From Candidatus Cloacimonetes bacterium 4572_55 (GTDB taxonomy: Bacteria; 4572-55): DNA of 64,000 nt. The notes under the pieces are model-generated. The model was not told the origin of the DNA, did not search any database, and worked only from the letters and a program-made list of their open reading frames with translations. The translations under genes were made by a program, and so were the position numbers. The stretch covers positions 1 to 64,000 of the forward strand of contig NBMB01000017.1 in assembly GCA_002084765.1 (NCBI GenBank), written 5' to 3'. This document shows, one piece after another, positions 43,247 through 52,068 of this stretch. Every line of letters starts with the position of its first letter. The stretch's first letter is position 1.

Positions 43247-43810
43247 ATGGATATGGTGAAGCAGCTTGATATTTCGGTGTTGCCGCAAAAAGCACAGGAA
43301 GAGTTATATGATTTTTTCCTGTTTTTGAAACAGCGTTATCAGGAGAAATGGATAGATTCTGACGTTGGAGAGGCGGCTATTTTGAGTGAGCAGAGTTTTG
43401 GTGAAGATAATAAGGCGTGGAGTCATTTTATTAAGAGTTGTAAGCGTTCTGAGATTGAGATTGATCATTCTATAGAGATTAGAGAGTTGATTGATCAAGC
43501 GCAAGATACACAGGGCTTTAGGCATGATTTATCAAGCGTGCTTTTCGTGCAGAAATGGGATGACGAACTCTGCCCTGAAGCAGACGACTACCCCATCTTT
43601 TTTGCCGTATCAGAAAAGGGCGGCAAGGATAATTTCGGCGATTATATCTATATCAAAAACGGCAACGGCCAATATAAACTGGATAAAAACGGGCATTTGA
43701 TTGTTGACCATGATTTGCATAGCCATGATGGAGAAGTGCCGGATGATATAGCAGAAGCATTTATTGAATGGGCGAAGAGTCAAAAGCTGTCTTTTTGGGT
43801 GGAGGGTTAA
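43247..43810 (+). CDS. Chimeric ORF: antitoxin-like N-terminus fused to a second copy of the RM subunit tail
   Basis: The 187-residue frame has two origins. Residues 1-60 (VKQLDISVLPQKAQEELYDF, then ILSEQSFGEDNKAWSHF) look like the DUF2281-type antitoxin family, with an amphipathic helix start and a 'LSE-x-S...ED..AW' tail. Residues about 96-187 (SSVLFVQKWDDELCPEADDY through FIEWAKSQKLSFWVEG) are the C-terminal tail that the upstream methylase lacks. Residues 61-95 are unassigned. I chose ATG 43247, with GGAGGG eight bases upstream. No toxin gene is adjacent. Whether the protein is made, or could complement the truncated subunit in trans, is unknown. Confidence 0.65.
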   Translation: MDMVKQLDISVLPQKAQEELYDFFLFLKQRYQEKWIDSDVGEAAILSEQSFGEDNKAWSHFIKSCKRSEIEIDHSIEIRELIDQAQDTQGFRHDLSSVLFVQKWDDELCPEADDYPIFFAVSEKGGKDNFGDYIYIKNGNGQYKLDKNGHLIVDHDLHSHDGEVPDDIAEAFIEWAKSQKLSFWVEG

Positions 43811-43812
43811 GT

Positions 43813-45213
43813 ATGCAAATTTCAATAATTAACAAATCTGATATAGTCAGTGCCTTCAGAATAGACGCTGAATGCTATCAAGAAAAATATATCTCAGCAC
43901 AAAAAAAACTATTGAAGATAGAAAACACGAGATTAGGAGATGAAGTTTTCATATTTAGTAAAGGGATATTTGACATAAAATCTGAGTGTTATTCAACTTC
44001 GGGTGTCCCTTTCGTTCGTATTGGGGACTTAAAAAACTTCGTTATAGAACAAGGAAATATTATTTACATACCAGAAACGGAGCACCTAAAAAATTATAAA
44101 ACAGCTTTAAAAAGAGGAGATATTATTTTAAGCAAGACCGCATATCCAGCCGCTTCTTTTGTAAGTTTAGATGAATGCAATACATCCCAAGATACCATTG
44201 CAGTAAAACTGAATAATAATTCTAAGGTTAATAGTGAATATTTGACTGTCTTCCTCAATTCAAAATATGGTTTTGATCAGATGCGGCGCTGGTTTACTGG
44301 GAACGTTCAGATGCATCTCAACTTAATAGATAGTAAAAATATTGTAATACCTATTTTGGATACGATTCAAGGGAAGGTTAAATCTATATTCTCTAGTGCC
44401 ATTCGCTTAAAAACAAACTCAGAAATAAAACTTAATCAAGCCCACGCTATACTCCTTCATGAACTCAATTTAACCAACTGGCAACCCAAACACCAGCTAA
44501 CTTTTATCAAGAACTATTCAGATACTGAGCAAGCCGGACGTATCGATGCGGAATACTTTCAGCCGAAATATGAGAAAATCGTTAAGGCCATTCAAAGCTA
44601 TTCCGGTGGTTGGGATACATTAGGTACTTTAGTTTCGGTCAGAAAAAGCGTGGAGGTTGGAAGCGGTGAATATCTTGATGAAGGGATTCCATTTTTGAGG
44701 ATTAGTAATTTAAGTTCGTTTGAACTTTCAGAAGAAAAATATATTTCTGAGAGTTTGTATCAAAAACTGAAAAAAAATCAGCCAGAAGAAGGGGAGATAC
44801 TTTTTAGCAAGGATGGAACACCGGGTATTGCATATTATCTCCATGAAAAACCGCATAAAATGATTCCATCAGGTGGAATACTACGTCTTCAAATAAGGAT
44901 GGATAAAATTAATGGAGAATATTTAACGCTGGTTTTGAACTCCATTTTGACGCAAGAGCAGATCAATCGTGATGTGGGTGGTTCAATTATTTCGCACTGG
45001 CGACCTGACCAGGTGAAAGAAACAGTTATTCCGATTTTGTCAGAAGAAAAACAAACCCAAATTCAGCAAAAAGTTACGGAATCTTTTAACTTGCGCAAAC
45101 AATCCAAGCACCTTTTAGAGTGTGCGAAAAAAGCGGTGGAAATGGCAATCGAGCAAGACGAACAGGCAGCACTTAATTGGCTGGAAGATGAAACCGGAGA
45201 ACTGCGCATATAA
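43813..45213 (+). CDS. Restriction-modification specificity subunit (HsdS-like)
   Basis: The 466-residue protein has two target-recognition halves. Each is introduced by a similar motif: AFRIDAECYQEKYISAQKKL (about residue 13) and AGRIDAEYFQPKYEKIVKAI (about 242). Each half has a TRD core (SGVPFVRIGDLKNF; EGIPFLRISNLSSF) and a helical spacer end (QGKVKSIFSSAIRLK; QQKVTESFNLRKQSK). The protein gives DNA sequence specificity to the fused nuclease-methylase upstream. The start is ATG 43813, with GGAGGG from the end of the preceding frame. The base composition is more AT-rich than the neighbouring housekeeping genes, compatible with transfer. Confidence 0.9.
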   Translation: MQISIINKSDIVSAFRIDAECYQEKYISAQKKLLKIENTRLGDEVFIFSKGIFDIKSECYSTSGVPFVRIGDLKNFVIEQGNIIYIPETEHLKNYKTALKRGDIILSKTAYPAASFVSLDECNTSQDTIAVKLNNNSKVNSEYLTVFLNSKYGFDQMRRWFTGNVQMHLNLIDSKNIVIPILDTIQGKVKSIFSSAIRLKTNSEIKLNQAHAILLHELNLTNWQPKHQLTFIKNYSDTEQAGRIDAEYFQPKYEKIVKAIQSYSGGWDTLGTLVSVRKSVEVGSGEYLDEGIPFLRISNLSSFELSEEKYISESLYQKLKKNQPEEGEILFSKDGTPGIAYYLHEKPHKMIPSGGILRLQIRMDKINGEYLTLVLNSILTQEQINRDVGGSIISHWRPDQVKETVIPILSEEKQTQIQQKVTESFNLRKQSKHLLECAKKAVEMAIEQDEQAALNWLEDETGELRI

Positions 45214-45418
45214 TAGCCTTATGGGGACGATGAAAAATGCAGCACCATCCGAATTTATATTGCCTATTTTCCTAATTTGTTTTATTTTGTAACTACGTAG
45301 CCACATACTCGGCTATAAAAAAATTATAACTATTCAGCCATGACAAGCGCTACAGCATTGGTCAATAGCTCGTAAATTCCACTTATTCATTCGCGTAATT
45401 TTAAAAGGAGTGACTGTC

Positions 45419-46054
45419 ATGCGCGTTTTCAATGTGATCGCCGCGTCGATTCTTTTTTGTTTACTTATGCCAAAAGTCGGATCCGCTGAGTTTCATCTTA
45501 AAAAAGGATTTTTGGTTAGTGCCAACCATACCCGTCTATCGGGGGATACGCCAGAACAAGAAGATATCGAAGCCCGAACCGGTTTTAGCGCGGGTATGGC
45601 GGTTCAGTTTCACTTCAGCCGTAAAATAGCGCTCCAGTCCGAGATTCTTTATTCTCGGAAGGGCGGAAAAAGCTCGGCAGGTGCCACATATCTCGATTCT
45701 GAGGAATCAACCACCTGGCGAGTCGATTATTTGGAGCTGCCGATCTTGATAAAATACAAATTTCCATCTAACGGAATCGCTCAGCCGAACCTCTATTTCG
45801 GTGGTGCTGTTGACTTAACAATCGATAAGGAAAAGCGATACAAGGACGCGGATGGCGAATTTAGAACTACGGGATGGGATAATGTCAAAAAAACAGACGC
45901 CGGGCTTATTTTTGGCGCAGACCTAAATTTCGATGTAGGCACGGGTTTGCTGATTTTTGATTTTAGATATGTTTGGGGAATGTTAAATATTCTGGAATCG
46001 CCAGAAGATGCCAAAAACGGCGTCATTTCTCTGGGAATCGGCTATCTTTTTTGA
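45419..46054 (+). CDS. Outer-membrane beta-barrel protein (PorT/OMP_b-brl type)
   Basis: The 211-residue protein has a signal peptide (VFNVIAASILFCLLMPKVGS). The remainder alternates short amphipathic strands, with the family-like KIALQSEILYSRKGGKSSAG, VDYLELPILIKYKFP and LYFGGAVDL, ending in an aromatic residue (SLGIGYLF), as expected for a BAM substrate. The ATG at 45419 has AAAGGAG eight bases upstream. The function beyond membrane location is unknown. Confidence 0.82.
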   Translation: MRVFNVIAASILFCLLMPKVGSAEFHLKKGFLVSANHTRLSGDTPEQEDIEARTGFSAGMAVQFHFSRKIALQSEILYSRKGGKSSAGATYLDSEESTTWRVDYLELPILIKYKFPSNGIAQPNLYFGGAVDLTIDKEKRYKDADGEFRTTGWDNVKKTDAGLIFGADLNFDVGTGLLIFDFRYVWGMLNILESPEDAKNGVISLGIGYLF

Positions 46055-46189
46055 TCAATCAGGATTTCGAATCTCGCTAACTTCATTTCGCAGGTTAATT
46101 TTTATAAATATACGAATTAAAATTTTATTTATATTGTTATTAAGAATATAAGGGCATATCAACTATCGCAGTCGATCAAGGAGAAGGTC

Positions 46190-47440
46190 ATGAGAAATTT
46201 GGATCAGGTCAAAGATTCTACAATTTTGATTGTAGACGATAATCCCACATATTTAGATCTGCTATTCAATTATCTGTCCAACGTTGGATTTCGGATATTA
46301 TTGGCTCAGAATGGCGAGAGCGCATTGGAGCAAGCTCTGGAAGAAAAGCCGAATTTGATCCTGTTAGATGTTATCATGCCGGAGATGGACGGGCTGAAGA
46401 CCTGTCGCTTGTTGAAGAGTTCTCTAAAGGTCAGGGACATTCCCGTGATTTTTATGAGCGCGTTGGGAGATTCCGTAGATAAGGTCAATGGATTTGAAGC
46501 GGGCGCGGTGGATTACATCGCCAAGCCGATTTATAATGAAGAGATGTTGGCTCGGATAACCGCCCATCTGATTATCAGCAAGCAGCGCAGGAAGTTGATC
46601 GAATTGAATGCCAGCAAAGATTCGCTTCTGACAATTATTTCTCACGACATGAGAAACGCGTTCACGAGCTTATTGGGATATGCTGAGTTTCTGAGCGAAT
46701 CGACGATCGAATTTACGCCGGAAGAGAGTCAGCAAATTGCCACGGGTTTAAACGACGCAATAAAAAAGACCTATAAATTATTGGGGAATTTGCTGGATTG
46801 GGCAAAGCTGCAAAGGGGCGAGATGATCTATCATCCGCAACGGATCGACCTGAATGAGATGGTCTCCACCACGGTCGATTTCTTATGGGCAAATGCAAAT
46901 AAAAAGAATATTCGGGTCATATTTGACGTAAATCCAGAATGCCGGGCTTATGCGGATCAAAATATGATCAACACGACCTTGCGAAATCTGGTCACAAATG
47001 CGATCAAATTTACGGATGACGGTGGATTGGTGGAAGTTCGCGCTCATAATTCTCATATCGATGGCGAAAATTGTATGGAGATAACGGTTAAGGACAACGG
47101 TGTGGGAATCAGCGTCAAGAGGTTAGGCCTTTTGTTTCGTATTGATGAAAACAACAAAATTAAGACTGAAGGCACTGATGGGGAGGCTGGCACGGGATTG
47201 GGTTTGATCCTTTGTAAAGAACTGATAGAAAAAAACCGCGGGCATATCTGGGCGGAAAGCAATGAGGGTATGGGGTCTACTTTCCATTTCACTCTACCCG
47301 CTTCCGCTCCGATGTGGAACCCTAATATAGAATCAACGCGGAGCCGACCAAACCAGCCGTCTCCGCTCGTAAAATCCTATCGCCGAAGGAAAAAAAATCG
47401 ACTTTTCTTCGGCTTAATTCCTGAAGTTCGGCTTTTGTAA
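46190..47440 (+). CDS. Response regulator-histidine kinase hybrid
   Basis: The 416-residue protein has a receiver (1-125; Asp in LILLDVIMPEMDGLKTCRL, Lys in DYIAKPI) joined to an intact histidine kinase: H-box TIISHDMRNAFTSLLGYAEF, N-box LRNLVTNAIKF, G1 VKDNGVGIS and G2 GTGLGLILCKELIEKNRGHI, ending GSTFHFTLPAS at about residue 374. The final 40 residues (basic, RSRPNQPSPLVKSYRRRKKN) have no family similarity and are encoded antisense to the 3' end of rsmE, a convergent overlap of 119 bases. It is soluble, with no membrane segment. Confidence 0.9.
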   Translation: MRNLDQVKDSTILIVDDNPTYLDLLFNYLSNVGFRILLAQNGESALEQALEEKPNLILLDVIMPEMDGLKTCRLLKSSLKVRDIPVIFMSALGDSVDKVNGFEAGAVDYIAKPIYNEEMLARITAHLIISKQRRKLIELNASKDSLLTIISHDMRNAFTSLLGYAEFLSESTIEFTPEESQQIATGLNDAIKKTYKLLGNLLDWAKLQRGEMIYHPQRIDLNEMVSTTVDFLWANANKKNIRVIFDVNPECRAYADQNMINTTLRNLVTNAIKFTDDGGLVEVRAHNSHIDGENCMEITVKDNGVGISVKRLGLLFRIDENNKIKTEGTDGEAGTGLGLILCKELIEKNRGHIWAESNEGMGSTFHFTLPASAPMWNPNIESTRSRPNQPSPLVKSYRRRKKNRLFFGLIPEVRLL

Positions 47441-48041
47441 AACCTCCCTCTGGACCGATGATCAGCAAGACCGATCCTCCGGTCCTGTTTCTGACTGAGA
47501 GACCTGAACTCGCGCCGGGAACCCCTACCAGCGTTTCATCAAAACAGGCGCATAAATCCAAAAAAAATTTCCAATCGTGAACCGCCCGAATTGTCGGTAG
47601 AACGGATCGACCACACTGTTTCACCGCGGAGATCGCGATACGTCTCCAGCGATCTTCCTTTCCATCCGGTCTGCTGACCGGTCTGCGACGAGGTCGAAGC
47701 ACGCTGCGTTCTGATATGAATGGAATAAACTCGGAGACGCCGATTTCTGTCCCCTTTTCAACGACGCTATCAAATTTTCGGGATTTGGGTAAGGATTGCG
47801 CCAATGCCAGGTGGATCGACGGCTCTCCGACGCGGAATTGACGCTGTAAAATGATTCCCGCGACTTCTTTTTTATCAATTTCGGTAATCTCTATTTGATA
47901 ATGATAGCCCACGCCATCGATAGCGGTGATCCGATCCCCGACGCGATGTCTGAGCGATCGGGAAATATGACGCGCTTCATCCGGTGGAAATCGGACATAA
48001 TTCTGATCCACGCGATCAGGCGGGAGATAATGATTCGGCAT
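47322..48041 (-). CDS. rsmE: 16S rRNA (uracil1498-N3)-methyltransferase
   Basis: The SPOUT methyltransferase (239 residues) has the PUA-like N-terminus (PPDEARHISRSLRHRVGD), LALAQSLPKSRKFDSVVEKG, the SAM knot LLIIGPEGGFTKAEL and FGDRILRAETAGLVG. Its start overlaps prmA by 26 bases. Its last 119 bases are also read on the other strand as the end of the histidine kinase gene. Confidence 0.94.
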   Translation of the reverse strand: MPNHYLPPDRVDQNYVRFPPDEARHISRSLRHRVGDRITAIDGVGYHYQIEITEIDKKEVAGIILQRQFRVGEPSIHLALAQSLPKSRKFDSVVEKGTEIGVSEFIPFISERSVLRPRRRPVSRPDGKEDRWRRIAISAVKQCGRSVLPTIRAVHDWKFFLDLCACFDETLVGVPGASSGLSVRNRTGGSVLLIIGPEGGFTKAELQELSRRKVDFFSFGDRILRAETAGLVGSALILY

Positions 48042-48951
48042 CCTTTTTTACCACAATCAAGAGCCATTCGTTGAGGCGGCTCGACTCGATGACCTGAAAT
48101 CCCTGTTGTTGGATAAGCGGAACAAGCTGGGACTCATGCTCTATCAAAATGCCGCTGAAGATACCGACGCTGCGATCCGAAAAAAAAGAGCTGATCGATC
48201 GCCAATTATCTCGGATGATGTGTGTTTGCAAATTTCCGACGACCATGTCAAAATGTTGACGGCTGTCAAATTTTTCCAGATCAATATGAAGCGTCTCGAC
48301 CCGTTCCGTGGAATTTTTGATCAAATTTTCTCTTGCGGATCGCGCCGCGTCGGGATCGTTGTCAATAGCCGTCACAGAACTCGCGCCCAATCGTTCAGCG
48401 ATGATCGACAGCAACGCGGTTCCTGCGCCTATATCGAGGACGCTATCGCCAGGTCGGAGATAACGCTCGATCGCCTGCGCGCACAAACGGGTGGTTTCAT
48501 GTTCTCCGGTTCCGAAAGCCATGCCCGGATCGATTTCGATCACGATGCGGTCGCCATCGGGTAATGTCCGCTCCCAGGATGGGCAAACTGTGATCCGATC
48601 CGTGAGATCAATCGGATAGAAATGTCGCTGCCAAGCAGTGCTCCAGTCCTCCGATTCCAGAGAGTGGACTTGAATTCGATCTGTCCAGTCGATATGGCTC
48701 GTTCCTTCTTGATCGGACAGCGCGGCTTGCAGTTGCTTCTGTTTTTGCGGACTATCTTGTTTTGGGAAATACCCCACAATCAAGATATGGTCAGGCGTTT
48801 CGCTTTTGATCAAGGTCTGGCAATCCCGTATTTCGACGCCGTTTGCCGCAAAATTGGACAGGCAACTCGACACAAGCTCCTCGGATTCCGCAGGCGCAGT
48901 TACGCGCAATTCCGCCCATTCTATATCCGTAGTCGATTGGTAATTTATCAT
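48016..48951 (-). CDS. prmA: Ribosomal protein L11 methyltransferase
   Basis: The 311-residue class I methyltransferase has [23 protein letters not shown] motif [38 protein letters not shown] and [22 protein letters not shown] is the PrmA hallmark. The N-terminal recognition domain is present. The ATG overlaps the dnaJ TGA by four bases. Confidence 0.94.
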   Translation of the reverse strand: MINYQSTTDIEWAELRVTAPAESEELVSSCLSNFAANGVEIRDCQTLIKSETPDHILIVGYFPKQDSPQKQKQLQAALSDQEGTSHIDWTDRIQVHSLESEDWSTAWQRHFYPIDLTDRITVCPSWERTLPDGDRIVIEIDPGMAFGTGEHETTRLCAQAIERYLRPGDSVLDIGAGTALLSIIAERLGASSVTAIDNDPDAARSARENLIKNSTERVETLHIDLEKFDSRQHFDMVVGNLQTHIIRDNWRSISSFFSDRSVGIFSGILIEHESQLVPLIQQQGFQVIESSRLNEWLLIVVKKDAESLSPA

Positions 48952-50084
48952 CCTAAAAACGTATCCCTTATTTTTTCAAATAACCCACGTTCGGCTTTTG
49001 GCACCGAATGACCCGACACCTTTGCCAATTTTTCGAGCAACTCCCGCTCTTCACGGGACAATTTTTGCGGTGTCCAGACCACGATCCGCACCAGTTGCGA
49101 TCCCTTCTCATATCCATTTAGAGAGGGGATTCCTTTATTTTTTAGGCGCAAAATTTTTCCAGATTGGGTTCCAGGCGGAATTTTTATCTTGATTTTACCA
49201 TAAAGGGTCGAAGCCTCCTGCTCATCCCCCAATGCCGCCTGGCTAAAGCTGACTGGCAATTCGTAGATCACGTCGTTTCCGTGCCGCTCGAAGATGTTAT
49301 GCTCGATCTCCTCGAAGACCACGATCACATCGCCGGCAGAACCGCCTCTGGGACCTACATTTCCTTCGCCTTCCATTGTCAGATAATTCCCGGTGGAAAC
49401 TCCTGGGGGGATTGCCACCTTGAGCCGCTTCTTATGTTGGGTTCGTCCTTCGCCCGAGCAAGAGGGACAAGGATTCTCGATGATCCGCCCCTCTCCATTA
49501 CAGCGTCCGCAGGTGGAGATATTGACAAATTGACCAAAAATCGACTGGGTAATCTTTCGTACCTCGCCGTGACCGCCACATGCGGAACATTTTCTCCAGC
49601 CCGATCCTCTCTTCGCGCCGCGACCTCGGCATTCAGGACAATGATCCAAATATTTGATATTTAATGTCTTTTCAACGCCAACAGCGATCTCTTCAAGCGT
49701 CAGACGAAGTTTGACTTGCAGATCGTCTCCGGGAGGCGGACCGTGAGATCGGTGCCTTCGCCCACTAAAAGCACCGCCTCCAAATCCGCTGAAAATATCG
49801 CGAAAAAGATCAAACGGGTCCATTGTGTGGAATCCGGAAGAGCCAGCACCTGCCCCAGACAGACCAGCATGACCAAATTGATCGTAGCGCGCCCGCTTTT
49901 TGTCATCGCTCAACACCTCATAGGCTTCGCTCACCTGTTTAAATTTTTCCTCAGCGGCTTTATCTCCCTGATTTTTATCTGGGTGATACTTGACAGCCAA
50001 TTGCCGATATGATTTTTTTATCTCTTCTTGACTCGCCTTTTTAGAGACGTTCAACAATTCATAATAATCTGCTTTTCCAGGCAT
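48948..50084 (-). CDS. dnaJ: Chaperone protein DnaJ
   Basis: The 378-residue type I Hsp40 has a J-domain with HPD in [19 protein letters not shown], a Gly/Phe-rich linker (about 75-110) and four zinc repeats ([32 protein letters not shown]). The C-terminal substrate-binding beta domains follow. It follows grpE by 70 bases in the hrcA-grpE-dnaJ order. Confidence 0.97.
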   Translation of the reverse strand: MPGKADYYELLNVSKKASQEEIKKSYRQLAVKYHPDKNQGDKAAEEKFKQVSEAYEVLSDDKKRARYDQFGHAGLSGAGAGSSGFHTMDPFDLFRDIFSGFGGGAFSGRRHRSHGPPPGDDLQVKLRLTLEEIAVGVEKTLNIKYLDHCPECRGRGAKRGSGWRKCSACGGHGEVRKITQSIFGQFVNISTCGRCNGEGRIIENPCPSCSGEGRTQHKKRLKVAIPPGVSTGNYLTMEGEGNVGPRGGSAGDVIVVFEEIEHNIFERHGNDVIYELPVSFSQAALGDEQEASTLYGKIKIKIPPGTQSGKILRLKNKGIPSLNGYEKGSQLVRIVVWTPQKLSREERELLEKLAKVSGHSVPKAERGLFEKIRDTFLG

Positions 50085-50154
50085 ATATCTCGCTATCTCT
50101 CATTAGTTTCTCGTGAGTTCCTCAAATAAACATAAAATCTTGAAAAAAACTGTT

Positions 50155-50667
50155 TTACCCTTTTGCCACAGTGACGCGCGCATGGCGTAAAACTCGGTCG
50201 TATATTACATAGCCTTTTTGGACCACATCCACGACCCTATTTTCCGCTTGATCGGAGTCGACTTGCATCATTGCTTCGTGCAGATCGGGATCAAACGGTT
50301 CGCCGCTCACTTCCATCTCCTTTACGCCCCGGCGAGCCAGGGTATCGATCAATTGCTGATGAATCAACTGCACTCCTTTGGCGAATTCTCCATGATTATC
50401 GGAGGAATCCGTCGCCAAAGCTCGGTCAAAATTATCAAGCGTTTCCAGGAAATCAAGCAAAATGCTGTCCGTGGTGATGCGGACAGCCATCTGTTTATCC
50501 TTTGCCGCTCGTTTCCGAGTATTATCCAACTCAGCCGCGACTCGCATCCACTTATCTCTTGTCTCACGCAGTTCTTTCTCCAGCGTCATGATCCCCGGAT
50601 CGGGAAGATCAGTCTCTTTCTCAGACATGGTGCTTTCTATATTCATTTCTTTTTTTTCTTCCGTCAT
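50155..50667 (-). CDS. grpE: Nucleotide exchange factor GrpE
   Basis: The 170-residue partner of DnaK has an N-terminal charged coiled coil (LEKELRETRDKWMRVAAELD, NTRKRAAKD) and the C-terminal beta domain with FAKGVQLIHQQLIDTLARRG and VVDVVQKGYVIYDRVLRHAR. AAGGAAG lies upstream of ATG. A dispersed repeat lies between hrcA and this gene. dnaK is not in the window. Confidence 0.96.
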   Translation of the reverse strand: MTEEKKEMNIESTMSEKETDLPDPGIMTLEKELRETRDKWMRVAAELDNTRKRAAKDKQMAVRITTDSILLDFLETLDNFDRALATDSSDNHGEFAKGVQLIHQQLIDTLARRGVKEMEVSGEPFDPDLHEAMMQVDSDQAENRVVDVVQKGYVIYDRVLRHARVTVAKG

Positions 50668-50692
50668 TCTACATTCTTCCTTTAGTTTTTCT

Positions 50693-50787
50693 AACCTGGA
50701 TTATTCGTCATCACGGAAATCGATCCGCAGATTATCGCAGATTAAGAATTGATAATTAAAGAATTATATTTTTTTTGCCAAATTTTC
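50693..50787 (-). repeat. Dispersed CGCAGATTA repeat element, copy D (overlaps hrcA 3' end)
   Basis: The 95-base copy is nearly identical to 5570-5673 except for the loss of one 9-base unit. Its outer 24 bases (50764-50787) are the last eight codons of hrcA, including the stop. Confidence 0.9.
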
Positions 50788-51945
50788 TTCAGGAAAACGG
50801 AGCTTTTGCGCGCATCTCACTATATTCGCAACAGAGTCACAGAGAGTCGCAGAGTCAGCCCAAATAAGGGTTCTGAAATTCTCATAAAAACTGAGTTCTC
50901 TTGGAAATGTCGTTAAAAATCGTGCAGGCTCCAGTGCCCGGCTCAAAACATCGGCGGTATAACGCACGAGTGTGATCAATCGGGAATAAGACATGCGAGT
51001 CGGACCCACAATGCCCAAAACCCCTCGTACATGACCAACCGAATAATGGGCAGCGACAATGCTACATTCCTGCAAACGTTCTTCCGTATTTTCATGTCCG
51101 ATGATAATGGTGACATCTCCACTTTTTTCATCCATTTTTTTCAATAATTGAGCCAGTTGCTCCCGTTCTTCCAATAGATCGAACAGCGATTTCAGACGGG
51201 AGATGTCCAAAAATTCCGGCTGTTCCAACAAATTGGACGCGCCGACATATTTCAGTTGATAATCGTCGAATTGAAACAGTATGCCCATCTGTTCAATTAT
51301 GAGGCTAATGATCTTGGGATTGCCTTGGCTCACGTCAGCCATTCGGTCATGGATAGAGCACCGAATCTCTTGGATCGTCAACCCGTTTAATCGTTGGTTG
51401 AGTACCTGCTCGGTTTCCGACAGCTCCGTATTATCCAGATCGGATTCGACCTCCATCGTCACGGTTTTGATCAATCGGGAGCGGATAGTCAGGATCAGCA
51501 TCACCCGATTGCTATGAATCGGCACAAGCTGAAGGTGCTCGAACACGCCCTCTTCAAAGCTGGGAGCCAGGATAATCCCTAACTGTGAGGAGATCATACT
51601 GACAACTTTAGCGGCTTGCGCCAATATGGATTCCGCGTACATCTCTTTGCGCAGCAATTTACGCCAAATTGTGGTGATCTCTGAACGGGAAAGAGGTCTT
51701 GGCTCCATAATATCGGAGACATAAAACCGATATCCAGAGTCCGTGGGGAGCCGGCCGGCTGAAGAATACGGCTGGAAGATTAGTTCCTTATCCTCCAGAT
51801 CTATCATGGTGTTGCGGATCGTCGCCGCGGATATGCCTAAGTCGAAATCCTTGGATAAAGTCCTGGACCCAATCGGCTCTTTACGCATGATATAATCTTG
51901 GATAATAGCTGATAAAATATCTCTTTCTCGCGCGCTTAGTTCCAT
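50764..51945 (-). CDS. hrcA: Heat-inducible transcription repressor HrcA
   Basis: The 393-residue protein has an N-terminal winged helix (LSARERDILSAIIQDYIMRK; RTLSKDFDLGISAATIRNTM) and the C-terminal dimer/GAF-like domain with LQLVPIHSNRVMLILTIRS, HENTEERLQECSIVAAHYSV and GVLGIVGPTRMSYSRLITLV. HrcA represses heat-shock operons through CIRCE; I could not find a CIRCE element upstream. The last seven residues (ENLAKKI) plus stop are encoded by repeat copy D, so the native C-terminus seems to have been replaced. Confidence 0.95.
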   Translation of the reverse strand: MELSARERDILSAIIQDYIMRKEPIGSRTLSKDFDLGISAATIRNTMIDLEDKELIFQPYSSAGRLPTDSGYRFYVSDIMEPRPLSRSEITTIWRKLLRKEMYAESILAQAAKVVSMISSQLGIILAPSFEEGVFEHLQLVPIHSNRVMLILTIRSRLIKTVTMEVESDLDNTELSETEQVLNQRLNGLTIQEIRCSIHDRMADVSQGNPKIISLIIEQMGILFQFDDYQLKYVGASNLLEQPEFLDISRLKSLFDLLEEREQLAQLLKKMDEKSGDVTIIIGHENTEERLQECSIVAAHYSVGHVRGVLGIVGPTRMSYSRLITLVRYTADVLSRALEPARFLTTFPRELSFYENFRTLIWADSATLCDSVANIVRCAQKLRFPEENLAKKI

Positions 51946-52068
51946 TTTATTCTCAGATAAAATCGTTTATCCACCTTGATAATAAATTACAGATCGGCTT
52001 ACAATTGCAAAAGCGAGTTGTTCCGCCCTTCCTGTTTTTCGGGAAAAGGCTTTGAAACTTCGGTGATC

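Noticed and set aside
51946-52068. A CIRCE operator (TTAGCACTC-N9-GAGTGCTAA) expected before hrcA
   Set aside because: No such inverted repeat is found upstream of hrcA or grpE. Control may use another site or the promoter may lie further upstream.
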